Source: Paralvinella palmiformis (taxonomy: Eukaryota; Annelida; Polychaeta; Terebellida; Alvinellidae). Taken from it: a DNA stretch of 64,000 nt. Positions within the stretch are counted from its first letter, which is position 1. The number at the start of each line of letters is the position of its first letter. Where the stretch lies: NCBI GenBank assembly GCA_025642065.1, contig JAODUP010000090.1, positions 560,501-624,500 of the forward strand. The letters run 5' to 3'. The position numbers were made by a program, and so were the translations under genes. The notes beneath the pieces were generated by a model. That model did no database searches and was not told the origin of the DNA. It saw only the letters and a list, made by a program, of their open reading frames with translations. Of this stretch, positions 32,840 through 44,845 are shown piece after piece.

Positions 32840-35550
32840 TTGTTGACATTAGATTCTAGAATTCGACTCGCGGTACCTGATTACTCGCTGATACTTAGAT
32901 CTTGTGATACTGATAGCATGATTCATACATCTACTCTGTTTGATATTATGGATATTATCAATACTGAGGTTAAATCAGGCTTGATTCCTGGTGATGTTAA
33001 TATTTCTTTATTGAAATATGCAACTAATGATAAAACAAGGGACTATAACTTGATGGTATTCTATCTCGAGTTTATTTGCCAGTTAAGAGTTATTCAACAT
33101 AACAAAATTTAAACAATTGCTATGTAATAGGTCATAGGGATTTTTCTGAAATAATAAATTATGAGTGTTTTAACTCCGCTTATGATAAATTGAATAAAAT
33201 TCATGTAAATCTATAAAAATATGTTCAACGAAACATTTCCTTTGCTTAAAACACGGTTCAATTTCAATAAGAAATACATGAAACGTGACCCATGGGTCTC
33301 AACCTGATTATTGGCATCTGCCAGACATAAGCCGAAGTTATTTAAAAAGAAACTTAGTAAACCAACTCACGAAAACATTAAATGCTATAAAATTACTTGA
33401 ATCTATTCGATAAAGCCAAGCACAAGCTAAAAAGAAACTATTACTCCCATCTCCAGACTCCTAGAATTAAATAAAAACAATATGAAAAACACGTGGTCAG
33501 TACTAAAACAAGCAACAGGTAAACAAAATGACAAATCTAACTGGCCCCAGACTTCAAAATACATAACAAATATATTTCAGGTGAAACTGAAATAACAAAT
33601 AGCTTCAATAAGTATTTTTTTTAAATTGGTAAAATCACCTCTGAAAATGTCCCTAAAACGTACAAAAAAGTTAATGACTGTTTGAAAAACCCCAAATAAA
33701 CAGTATATTTTTAAAAACTATAGAACCAGATCAAGTCCTCGAAATCACAAACAAATTAAAACCTAAGCTTAGTACAGGTCATGATGCCATATCCTCCAAA
33801 CTACTCCAGGAATCTATTGAATACATTAAAATTTAAACATCCATTGACCCACATTATAAATAGATCAATAATTACTGGTATTGTTCCCAATCAACTGAAA
33901 ATAGCTACGGTAATTCCAATACACAAATCAGCTGATCCCACTGAATTAAAAAACTATAGACCCATCAGCCTTCTCCCAAATGTTTCGAAAATATTTGAAA
34001 GGATAATGTATAACAAGCTTCCTCAGTAGTAATAATATTCTTTACAAACATCAGTATGGTTTTCGTCAGAAACACTCAACAATTCACCTAATTATACATT
34101 TATAAATCAATGTGCATTAGCTAATAATTCAACTCCTAAGCAAGTTACCGTATCTATTTTCTGCGACCTCTCAAAAGCATTTGATGTTATAAAGACAGAC
34201 ACGTTATTAAATAAATTAAATTACTATGGTATTAGGGGAGTCACCAACAAATGGTTTGCCAGTTATCTTGTGAATAGGAAACAATATGTTCAAATCAATA
34301 AAATGAAGTCAGATATTGAATTCATGAACTGTGGGGTACCACAAGGATCTATCCTAGGCCCCTTGCTTTACTTAATATATGTTAATGATATATCAAAATC
34401 CACAAATGCACATATATTATCTTTTGCAGATGACACCTCTTTAGCCATTAGTGATACTGATATTTCCATCTTATATCAAAGAGCAAATGTAGAAATGAAT
34501 AACTTATCTTAATGGTTTTGTGCAAATAGTTTCTCACTAAATAAAAACAAAATATATGGTTTTCAAAGGTGGTACCAAAAATTTTGATTTTAACATCTTG
34601 GACATTTCAGTTGGTGGTACTCATTTAGAGCAAATTGGCTCTTAATTCCAAGAGAAACCACCAAATTTCTTGGTGTGTTTCTGGATGAGACTCTTTCATG
34701 GAAATATCATTTCTTACGTGAAAAATAAGATTTCTTGGGCCTTATATGGCATAAAACAAGTAAAGAAATTCCTAACAAAAGATTGTCTGAAAACTTTATA
34801 CCTGGCTCTCATACAACCACATATCTCATATGGTATACGAGAATGCCAATTCATCAATCTGTCAGAAAACTGTGTCTGCAGAAAGAGCTATTTGTATTAT
34901 TAATAAAGCGGGTTATAACAATCATACAGATCCTTTATTTAAAAACTGTGAAATCTTAAAATTAAGTGACATGTATCAATACCAAGTATGTTTGTTCATG
35001 GATGACTTTATTAGTAAGAGACTTCGTATATCCTTTGATGGCCTATTCCATCTAAATTCTGATGTTCAGGAAAATCGTGTGACAAGGCAATCTAGTCATA
35101 TGAATGTACCTCGATGTAACTGTGCACTATCCAGTAAGTTGTTGTTAGTCAATTTTCCCATTATATGGAACAATTGGAACAGTATCCTTTCCACTTGTAA
35201 TTCAAGATAAAAAAATAAGAAAACCCTGAAAAGTTACATCTTAGCTACTTACTCAGCATCTGTAAAATGCAACAACCCTTATTGTTGTCAATGCACACAT
35301 GTCTAGGTAATTATATGATTCCTTGGTACCTGGTCCACATACTTCCAATAAACACACGACCAGACTTGCAAATACACAAACGGCGTTTTATTGAGCTGAC
35401 TATAATTATTAGCTATGATTAGTTAGGGGCCAATGGGAAGACAGCTTCAGCTACATTGGTCCCCCAATTTCTTTATATTTAATATACTTGTAAAATTGCA
35501 TTACATATATATTATTTGATATTGAAATTGGAAATAAATACTACTACTAC
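32840..35550 (+). mobile_element. Non-LTR retrotransposon (CR1/Jockey-type), endonuclease scrap through RT and 3' end, degenerate
   Basis: 32840-33112 contains an endonuclease-like block (GDVNISLLKYATNDKTRDYN). 33720-34030 reads LKPKLSTGHDAISSKLLQ and NYRPISLLPNVSKIFERIM, the RT entry. 34150-34512 gives FCDLSKAFDVI (motif A), CGVPQGSILGPLLYLIYVNDI (motif B) and LSFADDTSLAI (motif C, FADD). 34670-35210 continues through KFLGVFLDE and the C-terminal region to YCCQCTHV near 35300. Frameshifts and stops interrupt every part. The 3' end has a simple CTA-repeat near 35540. Related in type to the fragments at 1690-2160 and 50177-50912. Confidence 0.8.
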
Positions 35551-36149
35551 TAAGTAGACCCCTCTATATCTAGACTATGAAATGCCAGCATTGAGTAATA
35601 TTATTACTATTAATAATGATAATCTTCAAATCTTGTGATCTCGACCTGGTAATTTCTTACTTTACAACATTTTGGCCGATTAGTTGTTTAGATCTAGATC
35701 TAATCATTGCAATTGTTATAATAATAAGATTTATTTATAGGATGTTGTTGTGTAGGCGAGCATCGAAACCATTGACCTTAAAAGTTTTCTTTCAGGTTAT
35801 TGGTCGGAACGGTGTATGCTGGTGGTAAAGAGCAGAGAACTGAGCACTATTTTGGTTTATTTTGGATGCTCTGACGAGAATATAAATAACCGAGCACTTG
35901 GGCCGAACCATATTGTCCTGCAGTAAATCATGCATGAAAAACCCGTACAAGAGGCCGTGCCCTACAGTAGCTATAGCTCCATCCGATAGAATAGATTTAT
36001 ATTACTATAACACTGCGAGCTACTGGCCACATTATCTTATGTAACCTTATGTAGTTTCTGAACACAGGTTTACATGACCTCTATATCTATATTCTGACAT
36101 TCTATCAAGTTTTTCACGATTGCAGGTGGTTATTATCTGCGACTCGTGA
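35551..36149. other. Gene-free stretch between two retrotransposons
   Basis: AT-rich, no gene or clear repeat recognised. Confidence 0.5.
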
Positions 36150-38037
36150 TCAAAATGGATTGGTTGATCAGCTCAGAATTTATCTAATCTATGCTCAAAG
36201 GACTTAATACTTGGGGCTTCTACAACATATTCTGAAAGACTTCCATGCATCTGCCACATGCAACCTAAACTGAGATTGTCTTATTTTGGTTTTACTTTGT
36301 TCCTTATATAATTTCTTCTGGTGTCCTCTTGTATTGTTGTTATTTACCGGCAGCTGTATTTCCACATCCTGATAATATTTTCCATTCAGTATCTTATACA
36401 CTTCTATCATATCTCTTCGTATTCGTCTGTACACCAATGTTGGAAGATCTAATTTCTTTAACCTCTCTTTGTAACTTAGCTCCTTCAACCCAGGTAACAT
36501 CTTTGTAGCCCCCCTTTGGACCATTTCTATGGTTACAATCTCCTTCTTCCTGAACAGAGACCAGACAGATTGTGCATATTCAAGGTGTGAGTGGACCATA
36601 GCCGTAAATAACCATCTAAAGCTTTGGATGTCCAGGTAACTGAAGGATCTTCTAATTAATCCCATGGTTTTATTTGCTTTGCTTTGCTTTTGTTGTTCGG
36701 GGAGAATCCCCAGGCTGTCGCTTAATCAGCACAGCCTCTATGTTGGAGTGGTTGAGAAACCTCCTCCCCCACCACTCACAGGGGAGCAGTACGGAAAGAT
36801 GGAGCCGAAATACCCTGAGGGTGGTCACTGCCAGAGTGTTTTACGTCTTCAGGGGGTTTTTAACGTCCCCCTTTATTTTAAATAATTCAGTGGAGACGGC
36901 AGCCCCATTTAACGTGGTCAGCCACCCATGATGTAGTGAGCCGAGAAATTAATCCCTGGAAAAGTTTCGACCTCTTACGGGTTCGAACCTGCGACCATTG
37001 GCACCAAGTGCCGGGTACTTAACCACTAGGCCACCGGAGCTCACTGTTCATTTGCTTTCTTAACCTTCTCCAGTATATCCTGTTCAAAGATTGGTCTCTC
37101 ATCGAAGGTGACTCCTACTAGATTCGTCTCTTGGCTGACTCTTTGCAATATGACTCTTTTGTTCTCTTCTCCTTCTTGAGTATCCAAATAATATTGTCTG
37201 TCTGGGGGTATTTCCTTTCTGCTTCTGATTGTCATAATTTTACACTTCTGAGGGTGGAACCTCAGAAGCCACTTGGTTTCCCATTCTTGTAATGAGTTGG
37301 GGTCCTGTTGTAGCTGATCCTGATCATTTCATGAAGCAATCTCCTGGAATATTTTTTTGTGTCGTCTGCAAACAGATATATGTTGGATTTAACGCTGTCC
37401 GAGAGATCATTGATAAACAGAACAAACAGGATCATTCCCAACACCTGTGGGATACCGCTCAGCACCTCTATCCATCTTGAGAATGAACCATTCACTACCA
37501 CTCGCTGTTTTCTGTTTGTCAGGAAGAGCTTTATTCATTCCAGTACCTTCCCCTTTATCCCATAGTTGGATAATTTGGCTAGAAGCCTTTGGTGTGAAAC
37601 AGTGTCTAATGCCTTTTAAAAATCCATGTAGATTACATCTATACGTCCACCTTCATCTAGAATTTCAGTCCATTCATCAGTTACTCTTAGTATTACTGTC
37701 AATATACCTCTTATAAACCTGAACATATGTTACATTACTTGGTCCCTTATAACTTACTTACTTAGCTTACATGCTATGCATATTAAACTCACTGGTCTAT
37801 AGCTGATTTACATCCCTTCTTGTATATGGTACTAACATGAGCAGTTTTCCAGACATTTGGTAATGTCCCATCTCTCAGTGATTTATTGAAAATGATACAC
37901 AGTGCCTTATTTTCCTCACCCAGTTTATAATTATAATAATGACTAACCTGAAATTCAGATTTCAGATCAGAATATATGCAGAGAAACCTGTCTAAACCAT
38001 TGCCTGTAGAAAACAATGTCCTGTCCAAATTAGCCAT
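36150..38037 (-). mobile_element. Non-LTR retrotransposon (CR1-like) on the minus strand, split by a SINE
   Basis: 38037-37789 reads FNKSLRDGTLPNVWKTAHVS, an RT N-terminal block. 37501-37262 has SGIPQVLGMILFVLFINDL (motif B) and YLFADDTK (motif C). 37235-37041 reaches EKVKKAN, and after the SINE 36665-36204 resumes with TMGLIRRSFSYLD, then VHSHLEYAQSVWSLF and the conserved C-terminal RGHQKKLYK region. The RT motif A region around 37600-37780 is degraded. Dead copy, but the 36204-36665 part is open for 153 residues, so decay is moderate. Confidence 0.8.
36681..37049 (-). mobile_element. tRNA-derived SINE (family 1, copy 2), inserted in a retrotransposon
   Basis: Near-identical to 5790-6168 over the whole body. 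The head with A and B boxes lies near 37045-36970 (minus), and the tail is a CAAAG repeat at 36681-36690. ATTTGCTTT at 36672-36680 and 37050-37058 is the target duplication (9 bp exact, longer with one mismatch). Removing the SINE and one duplicate makes the RT coding frame contiguous. Confidence 0.88.
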
Positions 38038-38647
38038 ACTGGTTCTTGAATTGCCTTTCTATCTAAATGAATGTTAAATATTCATGATAAGCTGGCCACT
38101 GTTTTTTAGTGCATGTAGTTTAGTTGTAAAAGATACCAGCTGCTAATTAGTATGGTTTTATTTCATATTTCAACAGTTTTGTGCAGATTATCTGGAGTTA
38201 TTTTAATAAGGGCTATTTATTAATTTGAGCAATAATATTATTTTACCATTATCATAACATTTATGTAAATTTCTCTATGATATAAAGGACAGCCTAAAAA
38301 GTAAAATGTTAATAAGAGAAAACTCAGTTATTTAAGATCCTAGATCTTTTATCCACAAGCATGGGCTCTTTAGAAAGCATAAACATCAGCAGCACTTCTG
38401 AATGAACATCTTCTACGGGCTTCCTAACGCCAGTCATTCTGAGCACTGATTATAGCCCACAACTAGCTTTCAAATTTGGTACCAGATGTCTCCCTAGTTG
38501 TGAATATTTATTGGATAATCTAATGGATATGGCCATCATCTTCCAGTATGTTTATGTAACTAATGATAATTAGTGAAAAGAATTTATTACACATCCGTCT
38601 TGGTGTCTGCTTTTAAGGGCATGGCTATTAAACATATACTGTATGTC

Positions 38648-38716
38648 CCAGCCATTAAGCTGAGACTTTGTGTCAACATTTTGACCCTTATTTTTGGGGG
38701 GTCAGCTTAATGGCCG
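38648..38716. repeat. Short inverted-repeat hairpin
   Basis: Arms CCAGCCATTAAGCTGA (38648-38663) and TCAGCTTAATGGCCGG (38702-38716) flank a loop that itself contains GTCAACATTTTGAC. It looks like the collapsed ends of a DNA transposon or a tiny MITE. Confidence 0.6.
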
Positions 38717-38719
38717 GTG

Positions 38720-39441
38720 CTATTTCAGTGTCATGAAATCCAGTGATCGGGAGAAAAGTTTTCAGTGTGTTAGCAGCCGTCTAGACGATAGTAACCCACC
38801 TAGTCACTAGTGGCTAGTCCTAGACCTAGTCTAGATGCATACGGATATCAATCTTTATTTTGATTTAAACTCATACAGTCATGGAGTGAAAATAGAAGTG
38901 AAACAAGTTGATGATAATTATACATGGCTTTATAATGAAAATCAATATTTATATGTAGAATTATCTGTTTTTTTTTTGTAATTATGGATAAATGTTGTTT
39001 GACTTAGTAGCGTATTTCATGAAGGCAGCATCGTTAACAAGACAACTCGTACCCAAGACATCCCATACCAAAGAGCATCGTATCTCATTCGTTTGGCGGC
39101 ATAGACATTAGGGTGCCCCCATATACATATTTTGTCTGAGCATATTTATACTAATAACGAGATAATTACTGATTAATTAATTTATTTTCAATAGAGAGTT
39201 AGTTACTAACTGACCTCATATACCGGTAATTTACATTGTCTTGGTCATTGCCGCGTTAGTGACCAAAACGTACCATCAAAGGCTCGGTAGTAATTGACAA
39301 TATGTTTAATAATTTCTAATCTAAGTCATTGACTTCATATACGGTTCACTGAATGTTTAATCAAAAACAAAATTATTTTCTGTGTTCAAATACTGACGGG
39401 AAAAGTGGACGGTACTACCATAAATCATGATATTTTAGGTA

Positions 39442-39500
<59 letters not shown>

Positions 39501-39633
39501 AATAATTAGAGGAGGATTTGGGCACATACCCATTGGTAATCAAAGTCTGTAAGTGGCCCAGTTTCCAAGTCTCCCTGTGTTTGGCATATGATATAACCCC
39601 ATTGTCAGATGATGCACAAGGACTATCAGGTTC
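38720..39633. other. Gene-free stretch with a (TA)n tract
   Basis: No gene seen. A long interrupted (TA)n tract occupies about 39440-39500. Confidence 0.6.
39440..39500. repeat. Interrupted (TA)n microsatellite
   Basis: About 30 TA units with one phase break near 39471. Confidence 0.9.
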
Positions 39634-39905
39634 TCGAGCCGTGATAGCGCAGTTAGTTAGAGCATAGTACTCTTAGCCGAATGGTCATGGGTTCGAGGCT
39701 CCATGAGTTGCAATGCCATCATGTGGCGACTGGTTCACTCATCCCTAAAAGAATTAGTACCTGACAGGATGCGATGGCTATGTGTTTGAGTAACGGAGTT
39801 GAGATGTGTGCTGGGTGGAAACAGGCCTGAGAAAGGGATAATAATATTGTAAAGTGCCTTAGAGTTAGAGCAGCTCTCTAGCTGAATAGGGCGCTATATA
39901 AATGT
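39634..39905 (+). mobile_element. tRNA-derived SINE, family 2
   Basis: A tRNA-like head, GCCGTGATAGCGCAGTTAG at about 39644 with a B-box-like GGGTTCGAGGCTC at about 39689, is followed by about 200 bases of unrelated body. It ends in AGGGCGCTATATAAATGTC, a 3' end common to many animal SINEs and shared with their partner LINEs. The long body and tail argue against a functional tRNA gene. No clean target duplication was found; the 3' flank repeats CACATATTAT. Confidence 0.7.
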
Positions 39906-40137
39906 CACATATTATCACATATTATATTCTCCAGATTCAAACAAAGCTTGTCTGACCTTGTATTGGACAGAAAATATTGGTTTGCTGTCATTTTTCTCTG
40001 GACATATGTCCCTAGGGCATTTCCCACCAGATAATTTTCCCCTTTTAATGCAAAACAATACATATTCCGTAATTTATTACAGGACATAGAGACAAAATGC
40101 TATTTTCACTTGATTCTGATGCAGTTGCCTGTACCCT

Positions 40138-40500
40138 TCAGAGATTTCTCACCATCCAAATACTGGTAGCACATGGTGACCAACTGCTCCTGTAGCTGTT
40201 TGATGTGGCAATGTACATGTGCTCACTTCTTGGGGGGCTGGCCAATGTTACAGAGTCTCCTCTACAATAGAAAAAGTTCTTATATAGAGATTTAATAAGT
40301 GTCCATACAAAGGTGCTGAACTTCCAATTCCATGCTAGTAACACATGTTGTTTGTCAAATATTCCATCCATCATCCAGATGTCTGCTTTGGCAAGGTGCT
40401 GTAGAGCTGTGTCTGCACAAAACATGAGCATATGTGGCTCCTGTTGTTGGTGCCGTTGTCATGGAATAGAAGATCTTCTTCCCCAGTTTTAATCCACTCA
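40138..40500 (-). pseudogene. MULE/FLYWCH-type transposase remnant
   Basis: The 97-residue ORF 40431-40138 begins MLMFCADTALQHLAKADIWM and continues MDGIFDK. This resembles the (I/L)(L/I)F-x-L-x-x-L-x-x-S/A-D-x-W-x-x-DG-T-F motif before the first catalytic Asp in MULE transposases, often found with FLYWCH domains. A degraded stretch before it (DNGTNN) fits the same family. Downstream catalytic parts are not seen, and a Cys-poor degraded tail follows. Probably a dead transposon. Confidence 0.4.
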
Positions 40501-41969
40501 TTATCTGTGGTCAGATTGGCAGTGTTCTTGGGATGACATTTTGCCTTCTGGTGATGTAGAGTATGCTTGAAAGCATCAATGTCCCTCTAGTATAATGAAT
40601 GAAATCATTCTTTAAATTGTTATCATAATTGCATCAAATAAAAGGTTAACATTATTGACAAATTACAACAATACCACATTTATTTGAAAAGTTATGGTGT
40701 TTCTCCAGAAGTTTAGTATACATTTTGTAAAATATTTCTGCAACATGGGCATTTTGTTTACCCGGAAATCAGTGCATGTGTTTGACACTGGCTAAATTCC
40801 CAGCAGAGAGTGGTCTTGTTGGTTCCTTTCTTGGTGTAAGAATGTCCTTCATAGCAAAGCTTTGGACAACCTTGATTACTAGTGATAATTTCCATGTTGA
40901 AGAGATTTTCTGACCTATCTGACTGGCACTCCATGTTATATAGGGAATTTTATCAGCCCTGAATGAATGGCTTCATCCAATGTCTTCGATTTTAAGAAAT
41001 CCTTCTGAATTACAATTAATATCCCTTATTTAATTAATTTTAGGATAATCTTAGCTTGGTTACAAAATGAAGCCAGATGTTCATGGCTTCGTGTAACTCA
41101 ATTGCAATAATCAAGAAAAATATTACATAATATACACATGCTTACATGTTCTTAAAAACAATAAGCCACAGGGCAATTTGTTTTGTTGGGGGGTGGGGCA
41201 ATTGACCTGGATTTGACATTATGATTACACAATGTTATTTTCATATTAACACATCTAAATACAATTGCAGCTGGGTCTAAGTAGCCAGTCCATGTCATCA
41301 GAACTTATGATTTTGCTGTGATTCTTGCCGTTAACTTTTCTAAATGTGCTATTCAAGAAGGATTGCAGTTCTGTGATATTTTAATTGATACTGTAGGATA
41401 TTTATGTTTGTGGTGACCCAATGCCAAACTATTGTATCTAATGGTATTTGATGCATTTATAATTAGAAAACCGTAAGACAAAGTCAAGTATTTTAATAGT
41501 TTTGTTATGAGGGTCTTTTTTCAAGTTTCACATTAAAATATTTTTATGGATGTTTTTGCTGATATTTCATGAATAAACAAGCAGTTGTTTTTATCTTAAA
41601 TCATAAATACTAATCCTTTGTGAATGATATTGCATCTACTGTACATCAGGTGTATGTTTAAATGGACATTTGTTGGGCAAAATTATCTTTGGTTGACAGT
41701 TTACCTCGTTTCTATCACAAGTCTTATAATTATTCATCATTGTGATAAGTAGTTATGTGTATTTAGATTTCTGCTTCATTTCATTATATGTCTGTATAAA
41801 TATGTGTTTCCATGGTTAAGATTGTTTATGGACATATTGGATAGGATATGTTTCATTCATGATTAAAACTGCAGATAACATGTTTTTCTTTTGTTTTTCA
41901 TGAGAAGATTTCCAACTGAATTCCAACGTCAGTTATAGGGCTATAAAAAGTACCAGAAATACCACAACA
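40501..41969. other. Gene-free stretch upstream of the GT14 gene
   Basis: No exon with protein similarity seen. The run ending TTTTCATGAGAAG at about 41907 could be a 3' splice site for a 5' UTR intron of the downstream gene, which would put the promoter further left. Confidence 0.4.
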
Positions 41970-43684
41970 ATGCGATGGATGGGCAGATTGTTTATGTTTT
42001 TCCTGGTGGTTTGCGTAATGACCATACTACAGCTACTCATTACAATAACACACATCAGTCAGAATGCTCACCAAGTGAGGTACAATGGAAATGATAATAA
42101 TTTTACTGCCTTCACTGGCATTACTATAGTGCCATCAGCCTCACCAATTAATCAATTGGTAAGGGAGTGTGATAAAGAATATGACAGTTTATTAGGTATA
42201 CCACAATATGTATTGGACACAAACTGTTCAGACTGTAAGGATTTTATGTGCAAATCATTTTTGTTCAAGGGCACAAATCAGTCCCTTTTTGTCAGAGCAC
42301 AGGCATTTATGAAGAAGCACCCTAAGGTCAAACTGCCAGATCAAGATTTTGTAGATCTTGCCAGTAACTGTACAGAATTCAAGAAATCAAGAGGTTACCA
42401 CCTGGAGCCCATTAATGCTGAAGAGGCCAGCTATCCAATAGCTTTTAATATACTCCTGCACACAGACTTGGAACAGGTTGAGAAATTACTCCGAGCAATT
42501 TACCGTCCACAGAATATCTACTGCATCCATGTGGATGCCAAGTCACCAAAGACTCTACATGATGGTGTTCGTGCTGTTGTCAATTGCTTTGAGAATGTAT
42601 TTATTGCATCCAAGTTGGAGCATATTGTGTATGCAGGATTCTCGCGCCTCCAAGCAGACATTAACTGCATGCATGACTTAGTACAATCCTCAGTCCCGTG
42701 GAAGTACCTGCTCAACTTAGCCGGGCTGTCTTTTCCACTCGTCACTAATGCTGAATTAGTGAAGGTAGCCAAGATCTATAATGGGATGAATGACATTGAG
42801 GGTATAACGAGGCACATACTCCGTAGTAGATTTGAGAATGAATGGACCGAGGTGAATGGGAAACAGATGAAGAAAACTGGCAGAAAGAATCCAAAGCCAC
42901 CCCATGACATGGACATTGTGCGTGGAAGTGCCTATGGCATGTTCAGTCGAGAGTTTGTGGAGTTTATTCTCAATGATCAGAAGGCTCAGGACTTTCTCCA
43001 GTGGTCAAAGAAGACCTACAGTCCTGATGAACATTACTGGGCTACACTTCATCATACTTGGTACAATCCTCATTTACACACACCTGGTGGTTATTCAGGT
43101 AAGTGTTTGTGTTAATGTCGGGATGATCTTTCCATGAAACTATTCTGAATTTATGACTAATAGCAGCTAATATTTAAATAGATAAATGTTTATGTATTTT
43201 TTGTTGCTAGTAAAATGGCACCACTTGGCCTTTTTTTAAATAAAAGTTACGAAGTTACAGGTAACATCATTGTAATAAATTTGAAACTGTTGAACTGAAA
43301 CAGTATTAGCTATTTTATGACATTATGTGGGATAGAGTGAATAGGACAGTGGATATGTGATGCACCTTGTTATTATTGTTACTGATAAGTAGTGCATTTG
43401 TTAGAGCACTGCTCACAAACCACCATGTCAGGGTTTAAATCCAAGCCAGATATATATTTTGGGCATGTTTTCCTTGGGAGTTACCCATTGACCATGTGTT
43501 CCAGGTATGACCTGCTCTGAAGTTAAATGAACAGACCACTCACTGTGCAATCATATGGATGGCATACATTGTTATACAGAGCTCTTTGTATAAAATTATC
43601 TAGCCATTATATTACTCTCCTTGCCCACTCTGCCAGCCTTTAATGGTTGCCAAACAGTGTAGTTACAGTAGTTTGGAAAGAATT

Positions 43685-43722
<38 letters not shown>

Positions 43723-44845
43723 TTTGTATCAGAAAACTAAAGGCAGATATATGTCATCGCTGATAATTATTAACTTTAATTAAGTTATATCACAATTGAA
43801 TATTTGGCAAAATAAAATTCACTCACTGAAGACTGTATTCTGTATTAATAATTATAATAGGTTTATTCTATGGCTATCATCTTGTTCATTCCATGGCCAG
43901 CACTGCAAGTATTCTCCAGATCCATTACAGCCAGTTAACTCTTATAAATAAGAGCTATCTATTGTCTAGTATTTTGAGTAACCATTGCATATATGCTAAC
44001 CCCATAATAGTAAATACCCTAGATATGATAACATTATATTCCCATTGAGGGCCCTTCCCCAATAATACCATCAAGGGTATCAAGATGTGGGGGGTGCAGC
44101 TGATGAAAGAAAATTCAGACTTGCCATATAATTGTATAGGGATCCCTGGCACAGTTTGATGTTAACAGTACTTAATTTAACACATAATAATAATAATAAT
44201 CTATATTTAATAAAGTGCCCTTACCAGCAGGAGCCATTCAAAGGTGATGCCCACAAAAATGTAATGTAATAATACCCCAAATAATATGTCTGTAAAAACC
44301 CTATAAGTGATTTAAAACTGTTACATTCCATTAACATAACATCAGTAGAAACATAAGTAGTCATAGTACTATTGCAAAAGTAGTAGTAATAGTAGTGTTC
44401 TGTTCATAACACAAATAGCCAGTAGTGTTAATGCTATTGAGATGAGAACAATATTTCAGCATGGATTTATGGATGCTATTTCAAAAATAGGTTGATACAA
44501 GTTGGTTACTCAGTATTTGCATACAATTTATAATTCTAATAATATATTGTCATTATAGGTTATCCCGATTCCAAGCCTTGGCTAGCTGTTTATGCAGCAT
44601 GGGGTGGCAGAGATAAGTGTGCAGGTATGTTGAAGAGGGGAGTGTGCATTTTTGGAATTGGAGACCTGCAACAACTTTTGAAGCATCGAGAAATGTTTGC
44701 CAACAAGTTTTACCTGAGCTACCAGCCACTGGCACTCGAGTGCATGGAAAATTGGATTGAATACAAAACCAGATGTCCAGTACCTTTTGATGAGGACTAT
44801 TATAAAAATATACCTTTTATAAAGAGCAAGTGGAAGTTCTGGTGA
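41970..44845 (+). CDS. GT14 beta-1,6-N-acetylglucosaminyltransferase (core 2 / I-branching type), complete, two exons, 471 aa
   Basis: Golgi type II membrane enzyme that adds GlcNAc in beta-1,6 linkage to galactose-containing acceptors, making core 2 or I branches of O-glycans. Exons 41970-43098 and 44559-44845, GT-AG, phase 1. Residues about 6-27 are a hydrophobic signal anchor after a short basic tail. A stem with N-glycosylation sequons (NFT, NCS, NQS, NCT) follows. The GT14 catalytic domain runs from about residue 150 (ASYPIAFNILLHTDLEQ, IYCIHVDAKSP), with WKYLLNLAGLSFPLVT and RGSAYGMFSREFVEF. SPDEHYWATL near residue 351 carries the Glu matching the catalytic base known in mouse C2GnT. 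Exon 2 (PWLAVYAAWGGRDKC, RGVCIFGIGDL) completes the Cys-rich end. Vertebrate GCNT1/3/4 are 428-453 aa; subtype cannot be assigned. Confidence 0.93.
43375..43560 (+). mobile_element. Degenerate tRNA-derived SINE-like head in the GT14 intron
   Basis: GTAGTGCATTTGTTAGAGCA resembles an A-box region and GGGTTTAAATCC, about 30 bases later, a mutated B box. Spacing fits a tRNA head, but the body is not clearly like the other SINEs in the window. Confidence 0.35.
43689..43719. repeat. (TA)n microsatellite
   Basis: About 14 TA units in the GT14 intron. Confidence 0.9.

Noticed and set aside
39644..39712. A tRNA gene
   Set aside because: A and B boxes are present but the cloverleaf arms do not close well and the sequence continues into a SINE body and a CGCTATATAAAT-type tail.
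42478..42772. ORFs on both strands inside the GT14 exon
   Set aside because: Shadows of the conserved GT14 frame.
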